Assembly: GCA_947505245.1 (NCBI GenBank)
Contig: CANNIZ010000003.1
Location: 1-64,000, forward strand
Length of the DNA: 64,000 bases
Source of the DNA: Pseudomonadota bacterium
GTDB taxonomy: Bacteria > Myxococcota_A > UBA796 > GCA-2862545
Direction: 5' to 3'
The notes below the pieces were generated by a model that saw nothing but the letters and a program-made list of their open reading frames with translations, did no database searches and was not told the origin of the DNA. Shown here in pieces: positions 44,939 to 52,470 of this stretch (its first letter is position 1; each line of letters opens with the position of its first letter). Both the position numbers and the translations under genes were made by a program.

Positions 44939-46137
44939 ATACTCCCTACATCAGAACCGGCCGACCCGAGACGAAGCTCTACAACAATGCTTTCCGTCGT
45001 CGCGATCGGACGAAGTACAACTTTTACATTTACCTGGCCGGCGTCAACAACTTCCGGGGGATTTATTTCCCGGTCGCACTGCACCAAGTACTCAGAGCCT
45101 GCCTGGGATCCAGAAAGAAGTCCAGCCCCCCAGAACTGATCGAGTCGATTTTTTACCATGCGGGTGACGATCGACCAGAGTTCAGCGCGCTGATTCTCGA
45201 ACACCACCCACTCGCTATCGCGGCGAAGCTGCTCACCAATGAAGGAGGTGATGCGGCGCGAGTTGATGTGAAGCCAGCGGGGATCGCGCGAAAGCGTGCG
45301 AGCCCCCCAAGCAACGACACCTCGAGCAGGCAGCGACATGATCGGGTTGATCCCGACGTCGGAGAAATCCCCCGCTTCGTTCCACTCGAGCTCGACCGTT
45401 GGGTGCGTGACCCCACGAAGGATCTCGTTTGCAGGAGGCCAGCGAACTCCAAACGGCTGGTGCTCCCGATCGACGCGGGCATAGGTGCCCGCGATGGTAC
45501 CCGACGGGGGAAACGTCTCGTCGCCAGACTTGAGCCACGGGTAGTAAATGGCTCCGTAACAGGAATACGGCGCCATCTGCGTCCGCATCTTCTCCACCCA
45601 TCGGATGAGCAGGCGATCGTGGAGGTCCTCGGGCGTGTCCAAGATCAGGAAGCGGTGGTTGACCTCGCGGCAGTGGCGCAACAGCATGTCCACAATGGGC
45701 TGCCACGGCACGATCGGATCGCCCTTCTTGTCGATGTCGAACGGCAGGTAGGCAAGCGCCGGCATCGCCAGGATCGAGATGTCTTGATCTTCGCGCAGCC
45801 GATCGATGAGCGGCGTGAACGCGACCTCGTAGGGATCGGAAACCATCAAGTCCTGCTCGGACTCGATGCAGACCCCGAACAGGAAGCACTTGATGCCGCC
45901 GTTCTCGAAGAACGCCTGTACCGCGCGCCGGGACACGGCGTCGAAGTACGCGCGCCCCGGATTCGTGATCAGCTCGGCGTAACTTTCGAGCATGAGCTCG
46001 AAGTAGTCGCTCTTGACCGCGTCAGGCGGCCACCGAACCTTGGGAACGACGCTGATGAAGCCCACGATATCGGCACGCACGACCCCTGTGTCGTGGACCT
46101 TCTCGCGCGCGTGCTGGATCATGATGCCGGGGCGCAA
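44935..46137 (-). CDS. Second sheath protein (short)
   Basis: This 400-aa sheath homologue starts at TTG 46137 (GAGG 6 bp upstream). It has the sheath N-terminus (RPGIMIQHAREKVHDTG), a core with the SEQDLMVSDPYEVAFTPLIDRL, ANEILRGVTHPTVELEW and GINPIMSLPARGVVAWGARTL blocks, and the C-terminal strand VVDAGQVNVKVVLRPIATTE. The same DAGQVNV strand occurs in the larger sheath, as expected for handshake interactions between sheath layers. It is shorter than the first sheath because it lacks the inserted surface domain. Confidence 0.9.
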   Translation of the reverse strand: MRPGIMIQHAREKVHDTGVVRADIVGFISVVPKVRWPPDAVKSDYFELMLESYAELITNPGRAYFDAVSRRAVQAFFENGGIKCFLFGVCIESEQDLMVSDPYEVAFTPLIDRLREDQDISILAMPALAYLPFDIDKKGDPIVPWQPIVDMLLRHCREVNHRFLILDTPEDLHDRLLIRWVEKMRTQMAPYSCYGAIYYPWLKSGDETFPPSGTIAGTYARVDREHQPFGVRWPPANEILRGVTHPTVELEWNEAGDFSDVGINPIMSLPARGVVAWGARTLSRDPRWLHINSRRITSFIGEQLRRDSEWVVFENQRAELWSIVTRMVKNRLDQFWGAGLLSGSQAGSEYLVQCDREINPPEVVDAGQVNVKVVLRPIATTESIVVELRLGSAGSDVGSI

Positions 46138-46140
46138 ATT

Positions 46141-46302
46141 TTACCTCGGAGCGTTGATCTTCTCGTTGATCGCGGAGATTTCCTTTACCCAGGTATGACG
46201 TTCCTTGTGCGTCATCTCCAGGATCTCCTCTCGCGGCCAATGGAAATGGTAGGCCACGAATGCTACCTCCTTGAGGATGTTCTCAAGGGGGTAGCTTACT
46301 AT
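46141..46302 (-). CDS. DUF6760-like small eCIS protein
   Basis: This short open frame between the chaperone-like and second sheath genes reads SYPLENILKEVAFVAYHFHW, then PREEILEMTHKERHTWVKEI. This is the pattern of the roughly 50-residue DUF6760 family typical of eCIS loci (Y-P-x-x-x-x-x-E-V-A-F-x-A-Y-H-F-H-W). The family N-terminus extends upstream of the first ordinary start (GTG 46257, which does have AAGGAGG). I therefore show the frame from an ATA at 46302 that overlaps the upstream TAG (ATAG). Real initiation may be at GTG 46257 (38 aa) or at the ATA. Function in assembly is unknown. Confidence 0.7.
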   Translation of the reverse strand: MVSYPLENILKEVAFVAYHFHWPREEILEMTHKERHTWVKEISAINEKINAPR

Positions 46303-46664
46303 TCCCCCAGGCGTCCGAACTCCTTGTCGAACTTCGCGCCGCACTCGGGACAGGTGATCTTCACGACCGCCTCGTCCTCGTTGATGCGATTGTACATCTC
46401 TTCGAGGAAGCGAAGATCGCCGGCGAACAGATTCTCGACGACGCCCGTGTTCACTTCCGACAGCGTTCCCAGACGGGTGACGACGCGGGAGAGCAGCACG
46501 ATGATCAGGTAGGCGCGGTTGCGCTGGACCCGGAGGTCGTTCAACGGGACGATCTCGTCCTTCGCGTTCGCAAGGCGCATCACACCTTCGCGGTGCACGT
46601 TGCCCTCGGCGTCGATGTAGCCGCGCGGAAGGATGAATTCGTACTCGGTCTTGAGATCGGACAT
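46299..46664 (-). CDS. Small eCIS tail assembly protein with CxxC
   Basis: This 121-aa protein starts at ATG 46664 behind AGAGG. It has an N-terminal strand region (TEYEFILPRGYIDAEGNVHR), a central helix (LIIVLLSRVVTRLG) and a C-terminal ITCPECGAKFDKEFG with one CxxC. Small proteins in this slot resemble phage tail assembly proteins (gp41/chaperone-like), and some carry a zinc ribbon. With one Cys pair, metal binding would need a dimer. It lies after a hairpin that separates it from the large sheath gene. Confidence 0.75.
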   Translation of the reverse strand: MSDLKTEYEFILPRGYIDAEGNVHREGVMRLANAKDEIVPLNDLRVQRNRAYLIIVLLSRVVTRLGTLSEVNTGVVENLFAGDLRFLEEMYNRINEDEAVVKITCPECGAKFDKEFGRLGE

Positions 46665-46718
46665 CTGAAAAACCTCTGGCTAAAGGCGCATAAAAACGAA
46701 AATGAAGCAGAGAGAGAA

Positions 46719-46754
46719 CGAGCCGCACGCACCAAAATGGGGACGTGCGGCTCG
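46719..46754 (-). terminator. Hairpin attenuator after the main sheath gene
   Basis: CGAGCCGCACG / CGTGCGGCTCG (11 bp) in the 136-bp gap between the large sheath stop and the next gene is followed on the minus strand by a TTCTCTCTC tract. It is likely a partial terminator boosting sheath message over downstream genes (inference). Confidence 0.7.
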
Positions 46755-46800
46755 GGTTGCCGAGGACCCCGATATTATCGAGATCCTCGACGGAGACACG

Positions 46801-48582
46801 TCACTCGGCGATCGAGGCGCCGCCGTCCCACTGACCGATGGCGAAGACGACGAATTCCGCCGGCTTCACGGGGCAGAGGCCGACCTGCACGTTGACCTGG
46901 CCCGCGTCGATGAGGTAGCGGGGGTTGGTCTCCGAGTCACACTTGACGTAGAACGCCTCTTCCGGCGTGGCGCCGAAGAGAGCGCCCGAGCGCCAAACGC
47001 GCATGAGGTAGGCGCGGACGTCGCGGGTGAGCTTCTTCCAGAGCGTCTGATCGTTCGGCTCGAACACGGCCCACTGCACGCCACCAAGGATCGACTGCTC
47101 GACCATGATGAACAGACGGCGGACGTTGATGTACTTCCACGAGGGATCCGACTTCGTCGCGAGCGTACGAGCGCCCCACACACGGATACCGCGATCCTTG
47201 AAGATGCGGATGACGTTGATGCCGCGATCGTTGTACTGGCCCTGCTCGATCGCATTGATGTTCTGCGAAAGGCCAGTGATGCCCATGACGATCTCGTTGG
47301 CGGGCGCCTTGTGAACACCGCGTTCGGTGTCCGTGCGGGCGTACACGCCGACGATGTGGCCCGAGGGAGGAACGAACAATTCGTTCTTCTCGGTCTTGAT
47401 CAGCTTGCGGCGGTTGGGGCCGGTGACCTTGATCTCCTGCTCGCCCGTGTACCACGAGGGCTTGGTGACCTTGACCCAAGGCACGTAGTTGGCGCCGTAG
47501 CCCTTGTTCGAGGCCTGGATGTCCATGTCGCCCGTCGAGACGATCGGACCATCGAGGATCGCGAAGCGATCCTTGCGGGTCTCGCAGTGCTCGAGCATTT
47601 CGCGCTGCTGGTTGAACGACAGACCCGGCGCGACATGCAGAGCCATGTCGTCGCAGTCGTCGAACGCGTAGAGACCAACCTTGTCGGCCTGGTTCTCACG
47701 GATCGAGACGTCGAGGTCTTTGACGCCGGCGATGTAGACGTACGCCTTTCCGCCGCCGTTGTCGTAGAAGCCGTTGACGCCTGCAACGAAGTTGAACACC
47801 GAGGGCTGCGAGAGCCACTTGCGGAATTCGTTCTTCAGGTTGTCGTCGCTCGAGAGGGCCTCGAACACCGCGTCGGCCGCTTCGTCCGGATCCGTGATGT
47901 TACGGCCGACCAGCTCCTCGATCGACCGGGTGTCGACGAGGTACTGTGCGAAGTAGCTCTGGAGCCAGCGGAAGAATTCCGACTTGTTGGTGACGGCGAA
48001 CGGGGGAACCGAGTACTCGGTGAGGAGTGCCGTGCCCTGGGCTTCCGAGAACTCGTAGCCGTAGGCCGACAGGACTTCCTTCGCCGACTTGGGCTTGGGC
48101 TTGTCGAGCGGGAGCGAGGCGTTGACCGTGTTGAGCAGGTCTTCGATCGCGGCTTCGTCGGCCGAGATGACCTTGCCTTCGGCGTTGACGACGGCTTCAG
48201 AGACCTGAACCTCCGTCTTGCCGGAGGAGATCTTGATCTTGCCCTTGTCACCAGGCGAGAAGGCGGGCTTGTGGCCGTTCATCTCGAGGAGCGCCTTGAG
48301 GTTCTTGACGCTGGTGCGCTTGAAGTTGAACGCCTGCGTCAACGCGAGAGCCGCGTCTTCCGGCTTGGCAGCCGTGACGTTGCCCTTGGTGTCGACGAGC
48401 TGCGGCACAACCTTGCCGCGCACCGTCTTGGTGCCGTCCGTGCCGGTGATCGCGACCGCGTCGACCTTCGGCTCGTGCTTGAACAAGCCCAGGAAGCCCG
48501 GGATCGAGGTGGACACGGAAGCGATCGGCTTAGCGCCGGAGTCGACCTCTCGAATATAGACGCCTGGGGTATGGTATTCCAT
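46801..48582 (-). CDS. Main sheath protein with inserted domain
   Basis: This 593-aa sheath is of the phage tail/eCIS type. Its N-terminus (EYHTPGVYIREVDSGAKPI, TSIPGFLGLF) and C-terminus (YLIDAGQVNVQVGLCPVKP) are canonical, and the core shows LSFNQQREMLEHCETRKDRF, APANEIVMGITGLSQNINA and GINVIRIFKDRGIRVWGARTL. Typical eCIS sheaths are about 350-480 aa. Here a segment at about 60-290 is an inserted, probably surface-exposed domain with alternating charge (SGKTEVQVSEAVVNAEGKV). It stores the energy that drives the tube. Confidence 0.93.
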   Translation of the reverse strand: MEYHTPGVYIREVDSGAKPIASVSTSIPGFLGLFKHEPKVDAVAITGTDGTKTVRGKVVPQLVDTKGNVTAAKPEDAALALTQAFNFKRTSVKNLKALLEMNGHKPAFSPGDKGKIKISSGKTEVQVSEAVVNAEGKVISADEAAIEDLLNTVNASLPLDKPKPKSAKEVLSAYGYEFSEAQGTALLTEYSVPPFAVTNKSEFFRWLQSYFAQYLVDTRSIEELVGRNITDPDEAADAVFEALSSDDNLKNEFRKWLSQPSVFNFVAGVNGFYDNGGGKAYVYIAGVKDLDVSIRENQADKVGLYAFDDCDDMALHVAPGLSFNQQREMLEHCETRKDRFAILDGPIVSTGDMDIQASNKGYGANYVPWVKVTKPSWYTGEQEIKVTGPNRRKLIKTEKNELFVPPSGHIVGVYARTDTERGVHKAPANEIVMGITGLSQNINAIEQGQYNDRGINVIRIFKDRGIRVWGARTLATKSDPSWKYINVRRLFIMVEQSILGGVQWAVFEPNDQTLWKKLTRDVRAYLMRVWRSGALFGATPEEAFYVKCDSETNPRYLIDAGQVNVQVGLCPVKPAEFVVFAIGQWDGGASIAE

Positions 48583-49422
48583 TTACTCTTCCTCGCTCTC
48601 GTTGTTGTCGTCGTCGATCGGGCGGAAATCCTGCCCGTGGGGACCGAAAGGAGACTCCTTCTGCTTTGACCGCAGGGGAGCCCTGCCAATTCGACCGCCG
48701 GGACGCTCGTGAGCAGGACGCTCCTCGCGCGTAGATTCCAGCGGACGGTTGGCAATCGTGGTGGCACCAGGGGACGCAATGAGCGACCCCTCCATCGCGC
48801 ATCGAGCCTGGTACGTAAGGTACGGCCGATACGGCGCCTCGTGGATCGTGAAAAAGTTGATCGCATCACCGACGGTGAGGTCGTCCACCATTGCGAGCGC
48901 AACTTTCTCCATGACTACCTCCTCGCCAGCATTGTCGACTGTCCAGGGTCTACCCAGGGAGTCGACCTCCTTCCCGTCCGGGAGGAGATAACGGCGCGGA
49001 CGGTACAGCAAATGGGTGGCCTCATGCAACCGAAGAAGCAACCAACCCATGAGACGTTCGGCGTCGCTCCGAAACTTGGAGTGAACCGAGATCATGTAAT
49101 AGAGGTCGAGATAGAGCGGCGGACGCTCGTAAAACACCTGCTCGACGCCGGCGTTTTCTTGCAGGCTCGCTGTGACGCGCGCCTCGCGCCAACGTTTGCT
49201 GTTCTGCAGCGCAGTGTTGGCCGCCAGCCGATACATGTAGATGTAGATGACCTCTTCGCGGTCCTTTGGGACGAACGAGATGTCCTCTTCGATGCGCGGC
49301 GGCGGCGCGTCGGACTTCCAACCGTCCATCAAGAAACGATGCAGACCCTCGGTGACCTCGCCGATGACGCGATGCCCCTGCATCGGTCCTCGTTCAAAGC
49401 CCTTTGGAAGTTCGCGTTCCAT
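48583..49422 (-). CDS. DUF4255 sheath-terminator protein (Afp16-like)
   Basis: This 279-aa protein starts at ATG 49422, overlapping the upstream stop. The DUF4255 region runs from about 15 to 210: IGEVTEGLHRFLMDGW, RLAANTALQNS, PPLYLDLYYMISVHS and RLMGWLLLRLHEATHLL. This domain caps the distal end of the tube and terminates sheath growth in Afp/PVC. The C-terminal 70 residues are a charged tail ending in acidic residues. It leads the tube/sheath unit, right before the main sheath. Confidence 0.88.
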   Translation of the reverse strand: MERELPKGFERGPMQGHRVIGEVTEGLHRFLMDGWKSDAPPPRIEEDISFVPKDREEVIYIYMYRLAANTALQNSKRWREARVTASLQENAGVEQVFYERPPLYLDLYYMISVHSKFRSDAERLMGWLLLRLHEATHLLYRPRRYLLPDGKEVDSLGRPWTVDNAGEEVVMEKVALAMVDDLTVGDAINFFTIHEAPYRPYLTYQARCAMEGSLIASPGATTIANRPLESTREERPAHERPGGRIGRAPLRSKQKESPFGPHGQDFRPIDDDNNESEEE

Positions 49423-49895
49423 CAGGACTCCTCGCTCGGTGTGTTCGCCGACAGATCGCCCAGCCAACCGTCCGAAGACGGACGGGGACGATTCAGATCG
49501 CGCATGGCCATGATCTCGGCGACCGGGTTTCCATTGGTGACATCCACCCGGAATTCAGCAAGCACAGCGCCCATCACAGGGCGCTCATCGTGTACGAGAT
49601 CCTTCCAAGGAATCTCTTCACGGAGACGAATCCGCGTGCGCGAGGCCGTGCCTTCGAGCGCGTACGGGTGGCGGATGACCCGCTTCAAAAGTGGGGCGTT
49701 CGGCTTGGGATTCGCGAGGTGGGAAGAGTTCTTCGCTTTTCGATCGCGCAGCGAGATGCTCGCCACGATCTTCGAGGCGACCACACGTGGCTCGGGCGCT
49801 GGTTTTTCCCGTGCGAAAAGCGCCTTCTCGAGCCCGCGGGGCTCGTTCAGGTGCTCTCCAATGGCAGCGCGATGCAAACGGTCCCAGGGGTGCAC
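49422..49895 (-). CDS. Unknown protein heading the eCIS operon
   Basis: This frame of about 157 codons ends overlapping the DUF4255 ATG (ATGA). The start is set at GTG 49895, where GAGGGAGG lies directly upstream; a TTG further up is possible. Composition is basic in the first half (FAREKPAPEPRVVASKI) and mixed later (YALEGTASRTRIRLREEI, VMGAVLAEFRVDVTNGN). There is no membrane segment. It is the first gene of unit 1 and is divergent from the gene at 50022. No family is recognised; it may be an eCIS regulator or assembly factor. Confidence 0.55.
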   Translation of the reverse strand: MHPWDRLHRAAIGEHLNEPRGLEKALFAREKPAPEPRVVASKIVASISLRDRKAKNSSHLANPKPNAPLLKRVIRHPYALEGTASRTRIRLREEIPWKDLVHDERPVMGAVLAEFRVDVTNGNPVAEIMAMRDLNRPRPSSDGWLGDLSANTPSEES

Positions 49896-50021
49896 GACCC
49901 TCCCTCGGTTCGGGGCGGGATCCTCACCATGACCCCACGCAAAGGTCAAGTGCCCCGATCGGAATCGTGCTTTCGAGCCGTCTGGAGCGCGCTTCGCTGC
50001 GCTTGTGCTACGCTCTTGAAC

Positions 50022-50735
50022 ATGAGCGAGAAGGCGCGGAAAGACACCAAAGCGATGGCCGGCCTCCAAGAGGGGGGTGCGCGGGCGATGCTCGCAAAGG
50101 ACCCCCAGAGCCAGAAGCTGCTTGGGGGCGCAAAGTCGCTCGGGAACGCCGAGATGAAGAACAAACTCGACGGCAAGAACGCCAAGCGCGACGAGATGCT
50201 CGCATTCCTGTGCAAGCGGCTTGGGACCATGCGCAGCGTTCAAGAGCGCGAGGCGGCTCAGGCCACGAAGAAGGCGATGGGGCAGGACCGGAACCTGCTC
50301 AAAGACGGGGGCGATAAGGCAAATTTTGAGTCCAATCCGCTGAAATGGCGGATCCCCGCGCAGGTGTACGAGCAGGCCGCTACGGCGCTTTGCCAGGGGA
50401 ACCTGCACCGAGGATCGCAGCTGATCGAGAAGGCGATGGCTGAGGAGAAACGGTGCTTTGAACAGGTTTCGAACCACATCAACCTGGCCGACATCGATAC
50501 CGGCATTGGGAGCGCACCCGAGCAGGCGTTGGAGACCTCGCCCGGCGAGACCTGTGGCGAATGTGCGACCCCCGAGGGCGTCGATGTCGCCGACGAGATC
50601 GACCGGTGCGAGAGTGAGGCCCCCAAGATGACGGACGGGGCGCGCGACATGGATCCGATCCGCGAAGAGGAGGAAGAAGAAGAGGAAGACAAGGGCAAGG
50701 GTCAGGGCGGCGCGGGCGACACGAAGAAGGCATGA
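50022..50735 (+). CDS. Acidic-tailed unknown protein next to the eCIS
   Basis: This 237-aa protein starts at ATG 50022, 126 bp from the divergent eCIS operon. An N-terminal helical, Lys/Ala/Met-rich half (GGARAMLAKDPQSQKLLGG, LCKRLGTMRSVQEREAAQ) is followed by a helix-turn region with spaced Cys (ALCQGNLHRGS, KRCFEQVS, TCGECATPEG). The tail is an acidic run (eight Glu) then Lys/Gly-rich. There is no signal peptide, no membrane segment and no recognised domain. Position suggests an effector, chaperone or regulator of the eCIS. ATGA overlap with the downstream deacylase couples the two. Confidence 0.6.
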   Translation: MSEKARKDTKAMAGLQEGGARAMLAKDPQSQKLLGGAKSLGNAEMKNKLDGKNAKRDEMLAFLCKRLGTMRSVQEREAAQATKKAMGQDRNLLKDGGDKANFESNPLKWRIPAQVYEQAATALCQGNLHRGSQLIEKAMAEEKRCFEQVSNHINLADIDTGIGSAPEQALETSPGETCGECATPEGVDVADEIDRCESEAPKMTDGARDMDPIREEEEEEEEDKGKGQGGAGDTKKA

Positions 50736-51880
50736 CCGATCCCCGGCTCCTGATCGACGACCTCGCGCAGCTCGTCGCGTTTCCGACGGTGTCGGATCGT
50801 GATCTTACCGATCTCGCGGCCTGGCTTTCGGAGCGGTTCGAAGCGCTCGGCTTCCGCGTCGAGCGGTTTCCGGATCCAGCCCAGCCTGGTAAGTGCGGCC
50901 TCGTGATGACCGCCGGTCCCGAGCGCACCGACGGCAGCGGCATCGTCCTGTCGGGCCACATGGACGTGGTTCCGACGGAAGGTCAGCCGTGGACGAGCGA
51001 TCCGTTCGTACTGACGCGGCGAGGTGATCGCGTTTTCGGGCGCGGAAGCGCTGACATGAAGGGCTTCTTCGCGGTGGTATTGCAGGCGTGTGCGCGCCTG
51101 AAGATCCGTGAACTGAAGGCGCCGCTGGTGCTGGTGTGGACGCACGATGAAGAGCTTGGATGCCTTGGAAGTGCGGAGTTGGCCCCAAAGCTGGTTGGGC
51201 GTCCCCTGCCCCGCCGCTGCTGGATCGGCGAGCCCACGGGGTTTCGCGTGTTGCGCATGCACCCCGGCCACGTCGTCGCGGAGATCGTCGTGGAAGGTCG
51301 CGCCGCGCATTCGGCGCGTCCGCGACTGGGTTTGAACGCGATCGAGGGGGCCGCCGAGGTGGTTCGCGAGATCCGATCGCTGGTCGACGAATTGGATCGG
51401 GATCGAGGTGCCGATGATCCCAGTCCGCGCGTGCCGATCAACGTGGCGCGCATCGCGGCGGACGGGGCGGTGAACATCGTCCCTGATCGGTGCGTGATCA
51501 CCGTCGGCTATCGGCCTCCACCCGGCATGACCGCGGATTTTGTTCACGATCGGATCGTCGAGCGGATCGGATCGCTGCGTTGGGCGGCGCCGATCCGATC
51601 GCGGATCGTTCAGGCGACGCCGTCATTGCTCACGCCGGCGGGCACCGACCTGGCCGCCCTGTTCGCGGCGGACGCAGCCCAAGACGACGACTACCGGGGC
51701 ATGGCGCCGTTCGCGACGGACGGGAGCAACCTCGCGACGCTGGGGATCAACCCGCTCGTGTTCGGGCCTGGCGACATCGAGGTGGCGCACAAGGCCGACG
51801 AATTCGTCGAGATCGGCGCGCTCGTTCGCGCGGTGGACGTGGCCGAGCGCGTGTTGCGCGCGACCTGCGGCGTTTCCTAA
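50732..51880 (+). CDS. M20-family deacylase, ArgE-like
   Basis: This 382-aa zinc hydrolase is of the acetylornithine deacetylase/succinyl-diaminopimelate desuccinylase type (M20A). It shows LSGHMDVVPTEG, GRGSADMKGFFA, WTHDEELGCLGS, the dimerisation lid (VEGRAAHSARPRLGLNAIE) and VFGPGDIEVAHKADEFVEI. It hydrolyses N-acyl amino acids in the cytoplasm; ArgE is the closest pattern but the substrate is not proven. It overlaps the acidic-tailed gene by 4 bp. Confidence 0.85.
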   Translation: MTDPRLLIDDLAQLVAFPTVSDRDLTDLAAWLSERFEALGFRVERFPDPAQPGKCGLVMTAGPERTDGSGIVLSGHMDVVPTEGQPWTSDPFVLTRRGDRVFGRGSADMKGFFAVVLQACARLKIRELKAPLVLVWTHDEELGCLGSAELAPKLVGRPLPRRCWIGEPTGFRVLRMHPGHVVAEIVVEGRAAHSARPRLGLNAIEGAAEVVREIRSLVDELDRDRGADDPSPRVPINVARIAADGAVNIVPDRCVITVGYRPPPGMTADFVHDRIVERIGSLRWAAPIRSRIVQATPSLLTPAGTDLAALFAADAAQDDDYRGMAPFATDGSNLATLGINPLVFGPGDIEVAHKADEFVEIGALVRAVDVAERVLRATCGVS

Positions 51881-52470
51881 AAGCGGACTCCGGCGCCGAG
51901 GCGCGCGATGACGCCGTGGACGGGGATCTTTCCGTAGTCGCCGAGCGCGAGCGGAGCCGCGTACGCGTACCCGACCTCGAGGAAGGCCGCGGGCGCGAAC
52001 GACGCGCCGCCCTGCTTGGCGTGGACGTCGCAGCCGATCAGCGCCGCACCGCCGCCGGTGAAGCCCGACCGCTTGTCCTGGGTGGCGTTGTCGGCCCGAC
52101 GGCTATCGCCGTCGAACAGCACCGTGCCGGGCAGCGCGAGGGCCTCGACGAGAAGGTAGGGCGAGACAACGTCGGTGGGGTCGACGTCGACCTGGGCGCC
52201 AACCGAGACTTCGTGGGCACGGAAGGCCGCGGTGAACACCATAGAATCCGGCACATCGACGATGGCTCCACGTGAACCGTAGTGCCAGCCTGCGACCACG
52301 CTGAGGTGGTCGTTCGCGGCGACCGCGAAGCGAAGGCCACCGGACGTGAGCCCGCCTGGACCCGCGATGGACGCCAATTCGCGCCCGCCGACGTCGAACA
52401 CTCCGGTCTCGATCGCCACCTGACCGTCGAGCGCGAAGCTCGCGGTGAGGCTGAGCAGTAGCGTGATCAT
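51877..52470 (-). CDS. Small outer-membrane beta-barrel-like protein
   Basis: This 197-aa product starts at ATG behind AGGAGGAG. A short signal (ITLLLSLTASFA) precedes alternating hydrophobic/polar strands (GLRFAVAANDHLSVVAGWHY, VVSPYLLVEALAL, AAFLEVGYAYAAPL). The last residues are GVIARLGAGVRF with a C-terminal Phe, the classic outer-membrane barrel finish. It is the last gene of the beta-propeller operon (overlaps by 4 bp). It is likely a six- to eight-strand barrel; the function is unknown. Confidence 0.75.
   Translation of the reverse strand: MITLLLSLTASFALDGQVAIETGVFDVGGRELASIAGPGGLTSGGLRFAVAANDHLSVVAGWHYGSRGAIVDVPDSMVFTAAFRAHEVSVGAQVDVDPTDVVSPYLLVEALALPGTVLFDGDSRRADNATQDKRSGFTGGGAALIGCDVHAKQGGASFAPAAFLEVGYAYAAPLALGDYGKIPVHGVIARLGAGVRF

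Noticed and set aside
46702-48669. Long plus-strand open frame opposite the sheath gene
   Set aside because: It is antisense to a clear sheath protein and has no ribosome site or recognisable domain; high GC and codon bias of the real gene produce such shadow frames.
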